Positions 21,801 through 33,200 of a stretch of DNA of 64,000 bases are shown piece after piece. The notes beneath the pieces are model-generated. The model was not told where the DNA came from, did no database searches, and worked only from the letters and a program-made list of their open reading frames with translations. This DNA comes from Tethya wilhelma (Eukaryota; Porifera; Demospongiae; Tethyida; Tethyidae): contig CAXIPT010000001.1 of assembly GCA_964030475.1 (NCBI GenBank), positions 4,152,849-4,216,848 on the forward strand, written 5' to 3'. The first letter of the stretch is position 1; each line of letters opens with the position of its first letter. A program made the translations under genes and the position numbers.

Positions 21801-24116
21801 TCAACTTGTGATAATTGTTTTGTAAGGAATAATTCTTTTTCAGCAACCATCAGTGAAAGTATCCTGACCCACCGAGATTCTGGTGTGCATGTGTGCAAGG
21901 TATTAGACAGTACAGGGTCCATAGGCATCAATTCAACTCAAATGAACATTGTGGGTAAGTGCTAAAATAGTCTCATGGAAGAATCCTTAATCAATATGTT
22001 ATCATGACAGGTGCTGGAATATATGTGATTGACGGTAATACAAATGGAGTAACTCAGGCCAGTCAACCAAACAACACATTGATCACTCCTGACCGTCTCT
22101 CTACCATCTCAAGAAGCATCAACCTCTACTGTTGTTCTAGCTCAACCTTGCCAGTTTCCTTCACTTTCCCCGATGGATACACATCACATCACAACCAAAA
22201 CCGTTACCCTGTCCAGTTTGCTTCCCTAGGCCGGACATATAGTGGGTGTACCCAACTTTCAATACAAAGATCTACAGACTCTCGTCTCATTCCTGGGGTG
22301 TACACATGCAATGCACAACTTCCTAATGGTGAAATGACTCGTATTGGTTTTGGGCTCTACTCAATAGCATTCAGTGGTAAGCCATAAGGATATAATGAAA
22401 AGGGGATTGATCCATTAACTCTTTAATATTATTTGCTATAATAGATGCACCAACAATAAGATTACTTGAGTACACAACATTTGATACTAAAGTGACTTTG
22501 AAGTGCATGTCAGAACAATCTCCACCAACAAATGTGACTTGGTTGAGAAATGGGGAGAAAATAGCGACTGATGAAGACAGCACTCACATTTCACAGCAAG
22601 TATTGGACCGTAGTGACAGTGTGTATGAGACAACACTAACAATAGTGAATAATCCTTCTGAGTACACTGGAAACTATACCTGCTTGACTGGCAACTCATT
22701 TGGAACTGATTACCGAGAATTAAGTATTCAAGGTACTGGACAAATACAACTCGATCTGCATGCATTCATGGCACATGGACGATAAACCAATTAATGTCAC
22801 TAATATATTTTTGGTTGTAATTGTAGCTCTTCAAATCACTAAGACTGTCGACAGGCTAATAGTTGGCCAGAATGCAACAATCACATGTAGCAGTGACCTT
22901 CATGTGACATCAGTTGAGTGGCTGACAATACCTCGTGTTAGTGAAATGAGCAACAGCTATGCTCAGCTTCAGTTGTCTCCCATTTCTACTGATGATTGGG
23001 GCATTGTGCGCACTTGTAAAGTCACTGCATCATTTGGAATTCTTGAAGAAAAGTATACTCTAAGACCTGAAGGTAGTTTTAAACGCACACTTACTGCATG
23101 TACTGGCTTGATCAACAGTGTTGTTAACCTCAATTTATATACAGTGCCTGAAAAGTGGAGTCATGTTGAAATCACTGGTTCCAGTGGCTTTAATCCGCTA
23201 CAAGGTTCCCAGTATACCCTGACTTGTACTGTAAATGCCATTGATGGATTGAACACTCGGAGAAGCATTGAATGGATTGTTCCCAACAAGAACATAAATT
23301 TTGATGATGATGTCACGTACAGCAAGACTAACACCAAAGGCAGATTGACAACCTCTACTCTCACATTTAATCGAATTTCTACTAGTTATGGAGGGGAATA
23401 CAGCTGCCGAGCAAGAGTGTACATTCCCTGGTTGTCCACTCAACTTCAACCAATCAGAAGCAGAGTCAATGTAGAAGTCAAAAGTGAGTTTGAATTATAC
23501 TGTAACTATCAAGTTGAATAGTCTCATACCTAGGCCCCTCCCTCCTCGAAAGGCCAAAGGAGAGTATGGGTACAAGGCTAAATGTCAAGTTGTTATATAG
23601 ACCACCCTACCATGCATGGACATGATTCTGTTGTATGATTTTTTATACAGCTCAGCAAAATATTCAGCTCCTCATATTTGGCAAGGGACCACTGTTGTAC
23701 TGCACAAATTTGGATGTATGTATTCCATAATTACTACAGCCATAACTTGTACAATTGCCACTCCCTTAATTCTATCAATTATGCATTCGTCCTAGATTAA
23801 AAATGCCCAAGCTTTAGAGGAGGCAATCAAGAGGAGCATTGAAGTGGGAGTGAGGGAAATCTGCAACTGTGACTTCAGCAGTACGTCCATACACTCTGGA
23901 CGATTCAGTTGCCAAGCAGAAGCCACCAGCGTCACATATAGAGCTACCGTGGATGGCTCAAATGAGTCGTATGCAGCACATGAGCTGGTGCAGTTCATAG
24001 AACAGTGGAGGGAAAACCAAGGGAACATACTATACACAATCTTTGAGCTAAAGGTTGCTAATAAACAACAGTGTCCTTTATCTATTGCCACATTTGATGA
24101 CCCAGAGTGTGAATAG
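9812..24116 (+). CDS. Giant secreted Ig-like array protein, gene A
   Basis: I read 34 ordinary exons plus one damaged exon. Exon 1 (9812-9893) encodes a signal peptide. Exon 2 (9990-10346) is an N-terminal Ig-like domain. Exons 3-32 form six supermodules of five domains (A-B-C-D-E), one exon per domain, each starting and ending in phase 1. Exons 33-34 (23651-23715, 23796-24116) form a unique C-terminal domain. If the damaged exon 13673-14052 is skipped, the rest gives 3,648 codons in frame including the stop. There is no membrane span or GPI signal, so the product should be secreted. NxS/T sites are plentiful. C, D and E have recognisable Ig cores (C..W..Y.C); A and B are more divergent. Binding partners are unknown. 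Adhesion, matrix or recognition roles are inferred from architecture only. Confidence 0.8.
9990..10346 (+). other. N-terminal A-like Ig domain (exon 2, gene A)
   Basis: About 119 residues following the signal peptide. It has the A-type layout: NLTC, then WTSTC....CF, then DAGVHTCTV and a closing MNVVG. Its spacing differs from the other A domains and it is not followed by a B domain, so it looks like a specialised cap. Confidence 0.7.
10566..12426 (+). repeat. Ig supermodule 1 (A-B-C-D-E)
   Basis: Exons 10566-10859 (A), 10924-11310 (B), 11402-11698 (C), 11758-12003 (D) and 12073-12426 (E). A has 'YTPPDQYPDYGPPNYRAASS' and a WSSTC.NCFAS core. B has LYCCSNS, GSFTFPDG and a Cys near 'SCNVPDSNGR'. 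C is an I-set-like Ig with 'APPTEVAWFK'. D is short, with few residues between its two Cys. E has the landmarks VPSNWA, VEW and YTCRASL, with 'IPWMSMQPP' near its end. Confidence 0.8.
12484..15632 (+). repeat. Ig supermodule 2 with internal tandem duplication
   Basis: A 12484-12777, B 12850-13215, C 13301-13609, then a damaged fused exon 13673-14052 (start of D joined to most of A). Second B 14127-14492, second C 14580-14888, D 14952-15206 and E 15279-15632. The second gene copy has the plain A-B-C-D-E order here, so the extra B and C come from the 1.28-kb duplication in this copy. Confidence 0.8.
12552..15110 (+). repeat. 1.28-kb direct tandem duplication within gene A
   Basis: The stretch 12552-13829 is repeated at about 13830-15110 (offset 1,277-1,279 bp) with few differences. 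The junction lies inside exons. At about 13829 the D exon stops being D and continues as an A exon from its AASSVTL segment, in a different frame, reaching a stop at 13846-13848. Confidence 0.85.
15710..17564 (+). repeat. Ig supermodule 3
   Basis: Exons 15710-16003 (A), 16079-16453 (B), 16506-16796 (C), 16882-17136 (D) and 17211-17564 (E), all phase 1-1. The A core reads WTSTCSGCFAS. B has LYCCSNSTETVGSFTF and ends in HFGLY. Confidence 0.8.
17633..19642 (+). repeat. Ig supermodule 4
   Basis: Exons 17633-17935 (A), 18036-18422 (B), 18544-18846 (C), 18931-19185 (D) and 19262-19642 (E). The A linker differs from the others (YDPPGDQNQVVNYKG). B has LYCCGNS and 'GVYTCNIADDNG'. This B differs strongly from its partner in gene B around 18230-18345. 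Confidence 0.8.
19770..21601 (+). repeat. Ig supermodule 5
   Basis: Exons 19770-20063 (A), 20127-20495 (B), 20558-20848 (C), 20920-21177 (D) and 21248-21601 (E). In gene B the homologous supermodule is cut shortly after the E exon begins (37807). Confidence 0.8.
21670..23483 (+). repeat. Ig supermodule 6 (only in gene A)
   Basis: Exons 21670-21954 (A), 22011-22376 (B), 22445-22732 (C), 22827-23072 (D) and 23145-23483 (E). It is the most divergent supermodule: the A domain has WESTCDNCF and shorter loops, and B has YCCSSSTLPVSFTFPDG. Confidence 0.8.
23519..23580. repeat. Short palindromic foldback related to the MITE ends
   Basis: It begins TAGTCTCATACCTAGGCCCC and ends GTATGGGTACAAGGCTA, imperfect inverted repeats. 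They resemble the terminal repeats of the element at 35857-36221. It lies in the intron before the last two exons of gene A and is probably a decayed or minimal family member. Confidence 0.6.
23651..24116 (+). other. Unique C-terminal domain of Ig-array gene A
   Basis: Exons 23651-23715 and 23796-24116 encode about 128 residues ending at TAG 24114-24116. Features are CNCDFSS, HSGRFSCQAEATSVTYRA, a helix-like stretch ending 'LVQFIEQWRENQGNIL', and a final DDPECE. It is not Ig-like. The phase changes from 1 to 0 at the intron between the two exons. I do not recognise the domain with confidence. It is absent from gene B. Confidence 0.65.
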
Positions 24117-24757
24117 AAGGGAAAAAACTATTGAAAATAGAATGTTTTAATATATAACTTCTATTACTTAACATTTGACTCTATATAATATTATGTTAAT
24201 GGTAAAACTATATATAGATTGCGTAGCAGAGAAACTGCTGATCATGTGTCAACTTTCTAAGTGTTATGTAATAATAATTACTGTTGTGGTCTATTTCCCC
24301 TGTAATCAATAATTAGCTTGTTCCAAGACTTTGTTTGTGATAAAAATTCTTATAATACTCCAATGAGCCAAATATTTAGCAGTACACATATTCTGATTAC
24401 ATGCAGTAGAGTCTCTGAGACTCCATACTTCTCAATTAGGACAATTAGTAGCAATTAAAATGCCCTATTCTCACAAACCAGTGTCCCATCTTTTGTCATA
24501 ACTTCACATCCTGTGTACTATGTTACTATTATACTTTATATGTTGCATGTGCCACTAATAGACAGCCAACGTTATATACTGTGATTGGTTAATTGGGTAT
24601 CGACAAATTCTTTTTTTCACTGGACTCTAGCTCAAGTGAATGCTAACTACTCAGGTGTGGTTTGCACGGCTTGTGTAGTGTAGTGCATTTGAGACAAAGG
24701 GACTCTTTGTCTGGCCTTGCAGTATCGCTGGATTGTCACTGAGTCCATATGTACAGT
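24117..24757. other. Intergenic, AT-rich
   Basis: No coding signal seen. The stretch holds the 3' UTR of Ig gene A and sequence upstream of a decayed CAP exon. Confidence 0.5.
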
Positions 24758-26688
24758 ATGAAGACAGTCTTAGTGGTTTTATACTTCTTTTTGGATGCCT
24801 GAATAATAGTGCTGCTTGCCAAACTAGACTTTTTTCAAGTGAAAAGAATGAGCTACTACAGGCACACAACCACTACAGGAGCATTGTAAGTCCGAGGGCT
24901 GCAGACATGCATGCTAAGAATGGTGAGTGGGGATATCTCTAAATAACAGACCAAAAAACATTAACTTAACAGTAAATGGGGAATGGCTAATAGAATTATG
25001 GATGGCTAGAAAATATAGCATCATAAATATTCATAGTGGCTACATGAATGGTTCTCAAGCCTACACACTATAATGTGTGCTATAATAATTGCAGAGGTAA
25101 CATTGAAGATGAGCTATCATTCACAGTGGACAGAAGTACAGAATGTTGGGAAACAAGCGGTTCTGTGTTTCAAACCTCTGCTGTAAGATAGCTGTGACTA
25201 CTAAGTGTGGCATCCATGCATGCCATGGTACTAAATCTTAGCCTTGACAATTATCACAATAAATAAAGTGGCATCCATGGCTTAGAATGGATTCATTGGT
25301 AATATATAAACACACCCAGTGGAGCATATAGTGAAGTAATATTACTATGATGCTTATATATAAGGACACATTGCATGTGACTTTACTAACAATTACCATA
25401 CAGCTGTAATCACAACATTATTCATATATAGCACATGCTGCACCAGTGTGTTATTGTGAGCATTCATTCTGTACTGATGGGATATACCTGTCCCTATATC
25501 ACATATGCATACATATATACTATCATCATGACAGTGGCTGATATGGTTGGAGTTCCAACTTCAGGTACGCAAATACAAAATAAACTGTCTGGTAGTGATA
25601 GACGGTACGTTATCAAAATAAACCACCTGGTATGATGATGACTATGATGTTTCAATGTTTCATTGTTATTGTTTATCTAATTCCATGATTCTACATATAC
25701 ATGCACACTGTCAGGTGGAACTCATATGGCCTTACAACATGGCAATGTAGTCATCACACTGACATCAACTTGATTTTGATCAATGCAGCAATATTAGTAG
25801 CAATTTCCAAACATTTTTAGGAAACCATACAAATGCAACATAAGTACTGCATTGATCAAAATTGATGTCAGACCATATTAACTTACTCGTGTAGCGGCTT
25901 AACAAACTAGGCCAGCGATGCTGAGTAGATACTTCTACAGTTATATGGTTACTTCTAATAATGCCCACCACCATGCACCCTGGAGTAAACCCATTAAATG
26001 TAACATTTTTCCCTCCTTTTTATTCAAATTCCGCAAGTTATTTCCTTGGCTTTTTGCCCATAAAAACAGGCTCTTCAACCTATGAAACATATACTAGCTT
26101 AAAACACTTTTCAAACTCCTTCACAGCTACTGACTACAAACTCACTTGAAGACCTTCTTCCTACTTGGAGTACAATATTCATGACAATTGACCACAATAT
26201 TCCAACAATGAGTAAAAATCCTATAATCATGAGCACACCTCACTCTATACACACAAGATTCCCTGACTCTCAGACCAAAACCAGATCAATGAGTCCTCTA
26301 ACTGTCAAGGAAACCAGACCGGTGGGCACAGCAGGCAACACAGAACAAAACCGAGGAGTTCCCCTGATTTATGTAATAAGTGATTCCTTCCCTTCTTGCT
26401 CTGTTGTTCCTCGTACTCTTGTTGATAGCGATCGTCTACATCTGTAGACCGAAGCGAGTCTACCATAAGAAGGAGGTGAATCCTGTCATTCCAGTAATGT
26501 TCAGACAAACGAACCTTTCCAATTTTCACAATACTAGCACCAATCCCACGTACACGTCCATACACTTGGAACCCACCAACAACAACAGTGATAGCAACAA
26601 TAACAGCAATGTGCAGGATTGGAGTGAAAATGAAGTGCACTGTGACGACTGCAGCTCAAGACATTATAACAATGAGAGATGTGCATAG
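24758..26688 (+). pseudogene. Decayed CAP-mucin gene (copy 2)
   Basis: Pieces lie in gene order. CAP exon 1 is at 24758-24922: its signal-peptide frame hits TGA after 14 codons, then the similarity resumes in another frame with QAHNHYRSIV, and the exon end is shifted. There is a degraded Cys-rich exon near 25095-25190 and an exon-5-like piece near 25533-25564. The 3' end of the mucin exon is at 26147-26688. The membrane span is frameshifted by an 8-bp deletion near 26376, which puts 'SDSFPSCSVVPRTLVDS' in place of the hydrophobic run. CAP exons 2 and 3 and most of the mucin stalk are gone. The tail still reads well in another frame (26380-26688). Confidence 0.75.
24942..25795 (+). repeat. Duplicated CAP-remnant block, copy 1
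   Basis: It matches 38815-39695 with small indels and covers a decayed Cys-rich CAP exon, the exon-5-like piece ADMVGVPTSG and non-coding DNA. In this copy the Cys-rich exon is degraded; in the other it is intact. Confidence 0.7.
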
Positions 26689-27167
26689 TTACAATGTATA
26701 ATGTATGGCTGTATACGTATCACAGCTCGATCACAAAGATGCTCAAAATTCTGTTCTATCAAGCATCACTGCTACCTTAATTGAGATCTTGAGAAATAAT
26801 CATAACTATTATGCTCAGTTTGATACTGCATCTATTATTGTATGTACATTGTTCGTGAAAAAAAATTTTTTTTTCTTCATCAGCCTCTATGAAACAACCA
26901 CAGGATGTAAGTAGTAGTCTGTAGGTATAGTAGTCTATACTTCAGATATAATTTTTTTTTAATATCAAATGAAAGGAGCCACAGTGTCACACATAGGGAA
27001 ATTTAAACTGTCTGGGTTGACTCAACTTTTTGAAATTAGTAGTAACTAGTAGACAATGGCAGAGAATGCAACATGCATACACACATTCCGCCCACTCAAA
27101 TTTGCAGGTGATTATCGAACCAAGGATACTATATTTAGCTGTCACTAAATGTGGCTTCTTGCAAGTC

Positions 27168-27175
27168 TATAAAAG
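27168..27175 (+). promoter_or_regulatory. TATA box of Ig-array gene B
   Basis: TATAAAAG lies 64 bp before the ATG at 27232, at the same relative place as in gene A (9750). Confidence 0.6.
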
Positions 27176-27231
27176 AGCAGCAACTGATCTGCTGCTACTG
27201 ACTATAGCTTGGTGTCTTCTGAAGAAGACAC

Positions 27232-30200
27232 ATGGCTAATAAAGCAAAGACACTAGGCTTGGTATCAATTCTTGCAGTTCTACTCTGCAGTGTGACTTCC
27301 ATCTGGAAACCTGGTATTTAATTGCATGCTTGCATGCTGTCCTTACACAGTTAATGTATTGAACCTCTCTATGCTTGCATTATAACTATGTAGCCAATGC
27401 TGCAGAATCTATCACTAATATATGTGAGGAACTTGAGGTTACCATCACTGTTGACTACAACCCTCTTAGTTCTGACTCACAACAAAACCCACCTCCTGGA
27501 AATGATTATCGTGTGAAGAGTGCAGTCAATTTGACCTGCACAGCAAACACACCAAATGAAGGACTATTTTTCAATTGGACGTCAACGTGCAATGGATCGG
27601 AACAATGCTTTGTTGCTAGAGATAGCAGTGGTAATATTGTGAGTACCTCTGATCTGCAGAGGTATGATGCTGGAGTGCATACGTGCACAGTATATGACAC
27701 AGTCAGTGGTTGTCACAAAAGTGTCAGTATAACAATGAATGTGGTTGGTAAGTGCATAATACCTAATTACAACTGAGATAATACGAAACTCTATATTTGT
27801 AAGATTTCACTGTAAAAGTGTTTTTCACTTGTTAAACTAAAGTCTTAGTTTTAGTTTTTGAAACTTTGACCAATTTAGTAAGTATCATCACAATAAATTT
27901 TTACCATTTGCATTGGTGAAACATGCATGCAGATTAATTTTATTAAAATCTGCCTTAATTTTCCTTTTAAAGATTTCAAAGTATTGATTCAACCAATCTA
28001 CACTCCTCCCGACCAGTATCCTGACTATGGACCTCCAAACTATAGAGCTGCCTCTTCAGTGACTCTCCGTTGTGTGGCTGAAGGGACAGTTGGTGATGTG
28101 AACTACCAGTGGTCTTCAACTTGTGACAATTGCTTTGCCTCTGATTCTACTTCAGCCACAATCACTGAGAACATTCTGAGGTCTCGTGATGCTGGCGTAC
28201 ACACATGTACAGTTACAGATAGCTCTGGAGGTGTGGAGAAACAGTCAATAGAAATGAATATCGTTGGTAAGTGTTTTAAACCGTTACATTTTACTGCCAT
28301 GGACAAATCATTTCATTTCAATTATTATTAATTGGGATGCAGGAGCTGGAATTTATGTCACTCACAGTATCAAACATGGTGGAATGCAAGCAGCACAACC
28401 AAATAACTCTTACATCATTGCTGACACTGGCCCATCCTCTTCACCCACTAGGATCTCACTCTACTGCTGCTCCAATTCTTCTGCTAGTGGTGTAGGATCT
28501 TTCACATTCCCTGATGGAACCACCACAATTAGCGATTATTCAACAGTCTCTGTACAGCAACAGAGTGGAGAATATGCTGGGTGTGTTTTGTTTCAGATTG
28601 TAGCTGCTACATATGTCTCCTATCGGCTACGTGGCAGCAATGCTCCTGGTGTCATCTCATGCAATGTACCAGATTCAAATGGAAGAGTAGATCAAGTCAG
28701 TTTTGGATTATTTGAAGAGGGATATGATTGTAAGTTTGCATGCTTATAGCTATTGAGTATAGTTTAGGCCATCAATACAAACAATTAATGTGAACATCTG
28801 CCACACAATGTCAAATGCAGCTGCACCCATTGTTAAAAGCATCGACCATACAAACTCAAACACAACTGTTACTATCACTTGTGAATCATATGATGCTCCA
28901 CCAACGGAGGTTGCATGGTTCAAAGGTGGAAAACAGCTTTCAATTGATGGAACAAATACTCGAATATCGACTAGTATACGTAACAGTTTCACACGACAGA
29001 AAGAATTTTTGGTATCCCTCACCATAAATGACAACCCATTTGAAACAGTGGGAGAGTACCAGTGTATCATCAGCAACAACTTGGGAACTGGTATCAGTAT
29101 GCCACTCATCATCAATGGTGAGTGTTCTAAGGGCCCTATATTAATCACAGTAAATTATTCTTTTGTATTATTACAGGAATTCAACTCAACGGAACGACCC
29201 AAGCCTTTGTAGCTGAGAGTTTGAATCTCACCTGCTTTACAAATCTAATTCTGTCATCGTTGGAACTGTGGAGGGAGGAACAATTAGTGGCAAAGTCTAC
29301 AAACAATACAATCTCCTACATTATTTCCCCTGTGTCCACTGATGAGCACGATGTTACCTATACATGTAGAGGAATCATCTCAGAATCATTTGAGGAAAGT
29401 AATTTGACCTTAACTATTGAAGGTAAGGACTTTTGACAACTAATACATAGCCACATAATTTTCATATATATAGCTAATGGTGTCTTATACAGTGCCATCC
29501 AACTGGGCTAAGGTTGAAATTGTAAATTCAACCCACGAGAGAAACTTATATGCCCAAAGTGACACAAACTACAACATGGTGTGCATTATAAAACTAATAC
29601 CCGGTCTCTATCTACCACTGTCAGAAGTTGAATGGAGCTACATCAATGAGTCACTCATTCAAATAGAAAACAACACTCATGTTGTGGCAGAGAATAACAG
29701 CAGACAAGTAGTGGCATTTTACAACTTCAGTCCTCTTGAGAAAGAAGACGAGGGAAGATACACATGCAGAGCATCTCTGGCCATCATACCATGGATGTCT
29801 ATGCAACCTCCAACTGTAGAAGCCAGTGTTAACTTGCTTGTAACAAGTAAGCAAATAATTCACTCATAACAAGTGACTTTCAAAATTCTCCTCTTTACTT
29901 CAGCCCTCAATGTTTCAATTGAAGTAAGCTACACTCCACCTGACCAGTACCCTGATTATGGACCTCCAAACTATCGAGCTGCTTCATCAGTGACTCTCCG
30001 TTGTGTGGTTAAGGAAGAAGTACAAATTACACAGGTTCAATGGTCATCCTCTTGTGACAATTGTTTTGCCTCTGACGCTAAGAGAGAGATAATCAGGGAG
30101 AACTTTTTGAGATCTCGTGACAATGGTGTACATGTGTGTATTGTCACTGATATTTATGGAAATACTGGGAGTGCATCTATTCAAATGAACATCATAGGTA

Positions 30201-33200
30201 AGTACGGTCTAACTCTATGCATCAAAGAAAGGATCAAGCCATATTTTGTAATCTCTTCTTATAAAACAGGTGCAGGGATTTATGTCCTGGAGAGTGGTGG
30301 TAATGGTGGGTACAATGGTCCTCAGGCAAATAACACTGGTATCAGTTTTCGTACTGACTCTTCTCAAACTGACCTCCTCTGTTGTTCAAGTAGCACTAGA
30401 AAATCAATTGGCTCTTTCACATTTCCCAACTCCCACACCAGAGACTATGACCTGGGTGACATTAATGTAGAGAAACTGTCCAACAAAACACATGTTGGAT
30501 GTATTCGATTTACATTTAGAGCACAACGATATGGTCGAAACTCAATTCAAAGAGGAGTGTACACTTGCAACATCCCCGATGAAACAGGAGAGATACAACA
30601 TGTGCACTTTGGCCTGGTAGATACACGATATTACACAAGTAAGCTTACAATTATTTTATTGTACTAATGTAGCACAATAAAAACAAGTTAGAACAATAAA
30701 CAATCAAAATCATTCATCTGTGTACTATACAATAGATTCACCCAGTCTGAGTGTGACTTCAACAGCACCTATATTTGAGACCAACGATGACAACATTACG
30801 CTGACATGTTTTGCAAGAGGTACACTTCCAGCAACCATCACTTGGATGAAAGGAGATGACAGCATAGTGATAGACAACAAGAAAACACTCCTTAGCCAGT
30901 CACTACAAAACAGAAGAGAATACAGATACAGTTATACACTGACTATACGAGATACCACCACAGAGTTGATCGGGGATTACTCCTGCAATTACACAAACAG
31001 ATATGGATATTCTGACAGCAGTCAAAGGAGTGTGCGTGTAGAAGGTAGCTATTATCAAAAGATAAAGGGAGAAATAATGCAGCTATAGCAAAGTTCAACA
31101 TCACATGATATTTTTCCCTTGTAGGTATAAAGATAGAACTAAGCCGAGCTGATGTGAATATAGGTGGCAGTGTAACATTCACCTGTAGCAGTGACATACC
31201 ATCACTTTACAAGAACCCATCAGTGGAGTGGTATCACAATGGACAATACTTACACAACTTCCAAGTATTCACAAGAGACAATGTATCAACCAATGATGGT
31301 GGCAACTATACTTGCAGAATTACAACCAGTTCAGGAGAAATTCTGGAAAGCCGCAACACTTCACTCCGTGTCAGAGGTTAGCCAGAAAATATACAACTGG
31401 GGAAAATTACAAAATAATTACAAAACATTTTTTTTCCTTTCCAGTTCCATACTCTTGGACAAATAGTATTACACTGGCGAACACAACAAGCTCTCAGTAC
31501 ACACTGGTGACTAATGGAAGTAACCACACATTGATGTGTGTAGTTAAAGCAGTTGCTGGAGTGTACCTCACACCAACCATAGAATGGTTGAACTCTAGGG
31601 TTCAACGATACTATGGTTGGCAAAGACATCCAATCCGTATCCATAGCGATAGTATTGTCACAGTTGGCAAGCCACAAACCCAGGGTACAGTGACAACATC
31701 GACTCTCACTTTCCATCCAATTACAGAAGCCAACAGTGTCAGGTACACTTGCAGAGCATCAATGTCTGTTCCATGGGGATTTTATACTCTATCACAAAGA
31801 CAAGTATCAGTGGACCTTGTTGTGGGTGTTGAAGGTAACCACAATATCTCCCTCATAATTCCCTTTACAAAAATGCTTTCTAAAATTTAAATTTTGATTT
31901 TAGAACGACTGGTGAATATTCAAATCATACATAATCCTGTTGACCAATATTCGAGCATAGCTCCACCCAACTATCGAGCTGCTTCCTCTGTGAGCCTTCG
32001 GTGTGTAGCCAGTGGAACACATGGTTATGTCTACTATCAATGGACATCCACTTGTTCAGGCTGCTTTGCCAGTAGTTCAGGAAGTGCTACAATCTCTCAG
32101 AATTTTTTGAGGTCTTTTGATGCTGGCATACACACATGTACTGTTCAAGACAATATTGGAGTAGTTGGGAGTAAATCAATACAAATGAATGTTGTGGGTA
32201 AGAATGGTTGATAATATAGTACATTTATACTTTTCCTGATAATTATAATCATACTGTTGTGTGTATGTATACATAGGTGCTGGGATTTATGTCACTAGAG
32301 ATAGAAATGGTGTACAAACCAAACCACATCCAAACAACACCTACATTATTGTCAATAGCGGTTATTCCAGCTCTCGTACTAGGCTATCCCTCTATTGCTG
32401 CTCAAACAGCACAGAAACAGTAGGCTCTTTCACATTCACGGATGGAATTACAAGAAGTTATGATTGGCGTAATTATGACGTAAGAAGAGGTACTGGTGCA
32501 GATAGGGGATGTGCTACACTTGCAATATCATCATCAAGATATTCCAGGCTCAATATTGATGGTGATGCCGGAGTGCACACTTGTAACATCCCTGATGATG
32601 GAGGAAACATGCAACAAGTTCACTTTGGACTATATAACACAGATTTCAGAAGTGAGTCAGTAAAAGTGAAAATAGAGATTCATTGATTTACATACATACA
32701 TGCAGGTGCTCCACTTGTGACTCGAATCGAAAGTAAGGCCTACAATAGCAGTGTCGAATTAAGCTGTACATCTGAAGCTGCTCCACCTACCAATGTGAGA
32801 TGGCTATCAAATGGGGAAATTGTGAGTATCAATGGAAACACTACAAAGATAACTCAAGGTTTGCTATCAAGAAGAACAAGTTCCTACTTTACAACTCTTA
32901 GCATCTTTGCTGATAGTCCTCATGATCTTCAGAGAAACTATACCTGTATCATCGGAAACAACTTTGGAAGTAGCAGTAAATCCATAGTCTCTGAAGGTAT
33001 TCTGTAACTTGTGAACATATCATGTACTTTACCAATGAATTATCATTGTGCACAAACACAACACACAATTATATCACAGCACTAAGGATTAGTACCTCAG
33101 TCGAAAGTTTAGTAGTTGGTCAAGTGGCAACTCTGTACTGTAACAGTGATTTGCCAATTGCCAAGAAAGAATGGCTACGAAATGGACAAGTCATCTCGTC

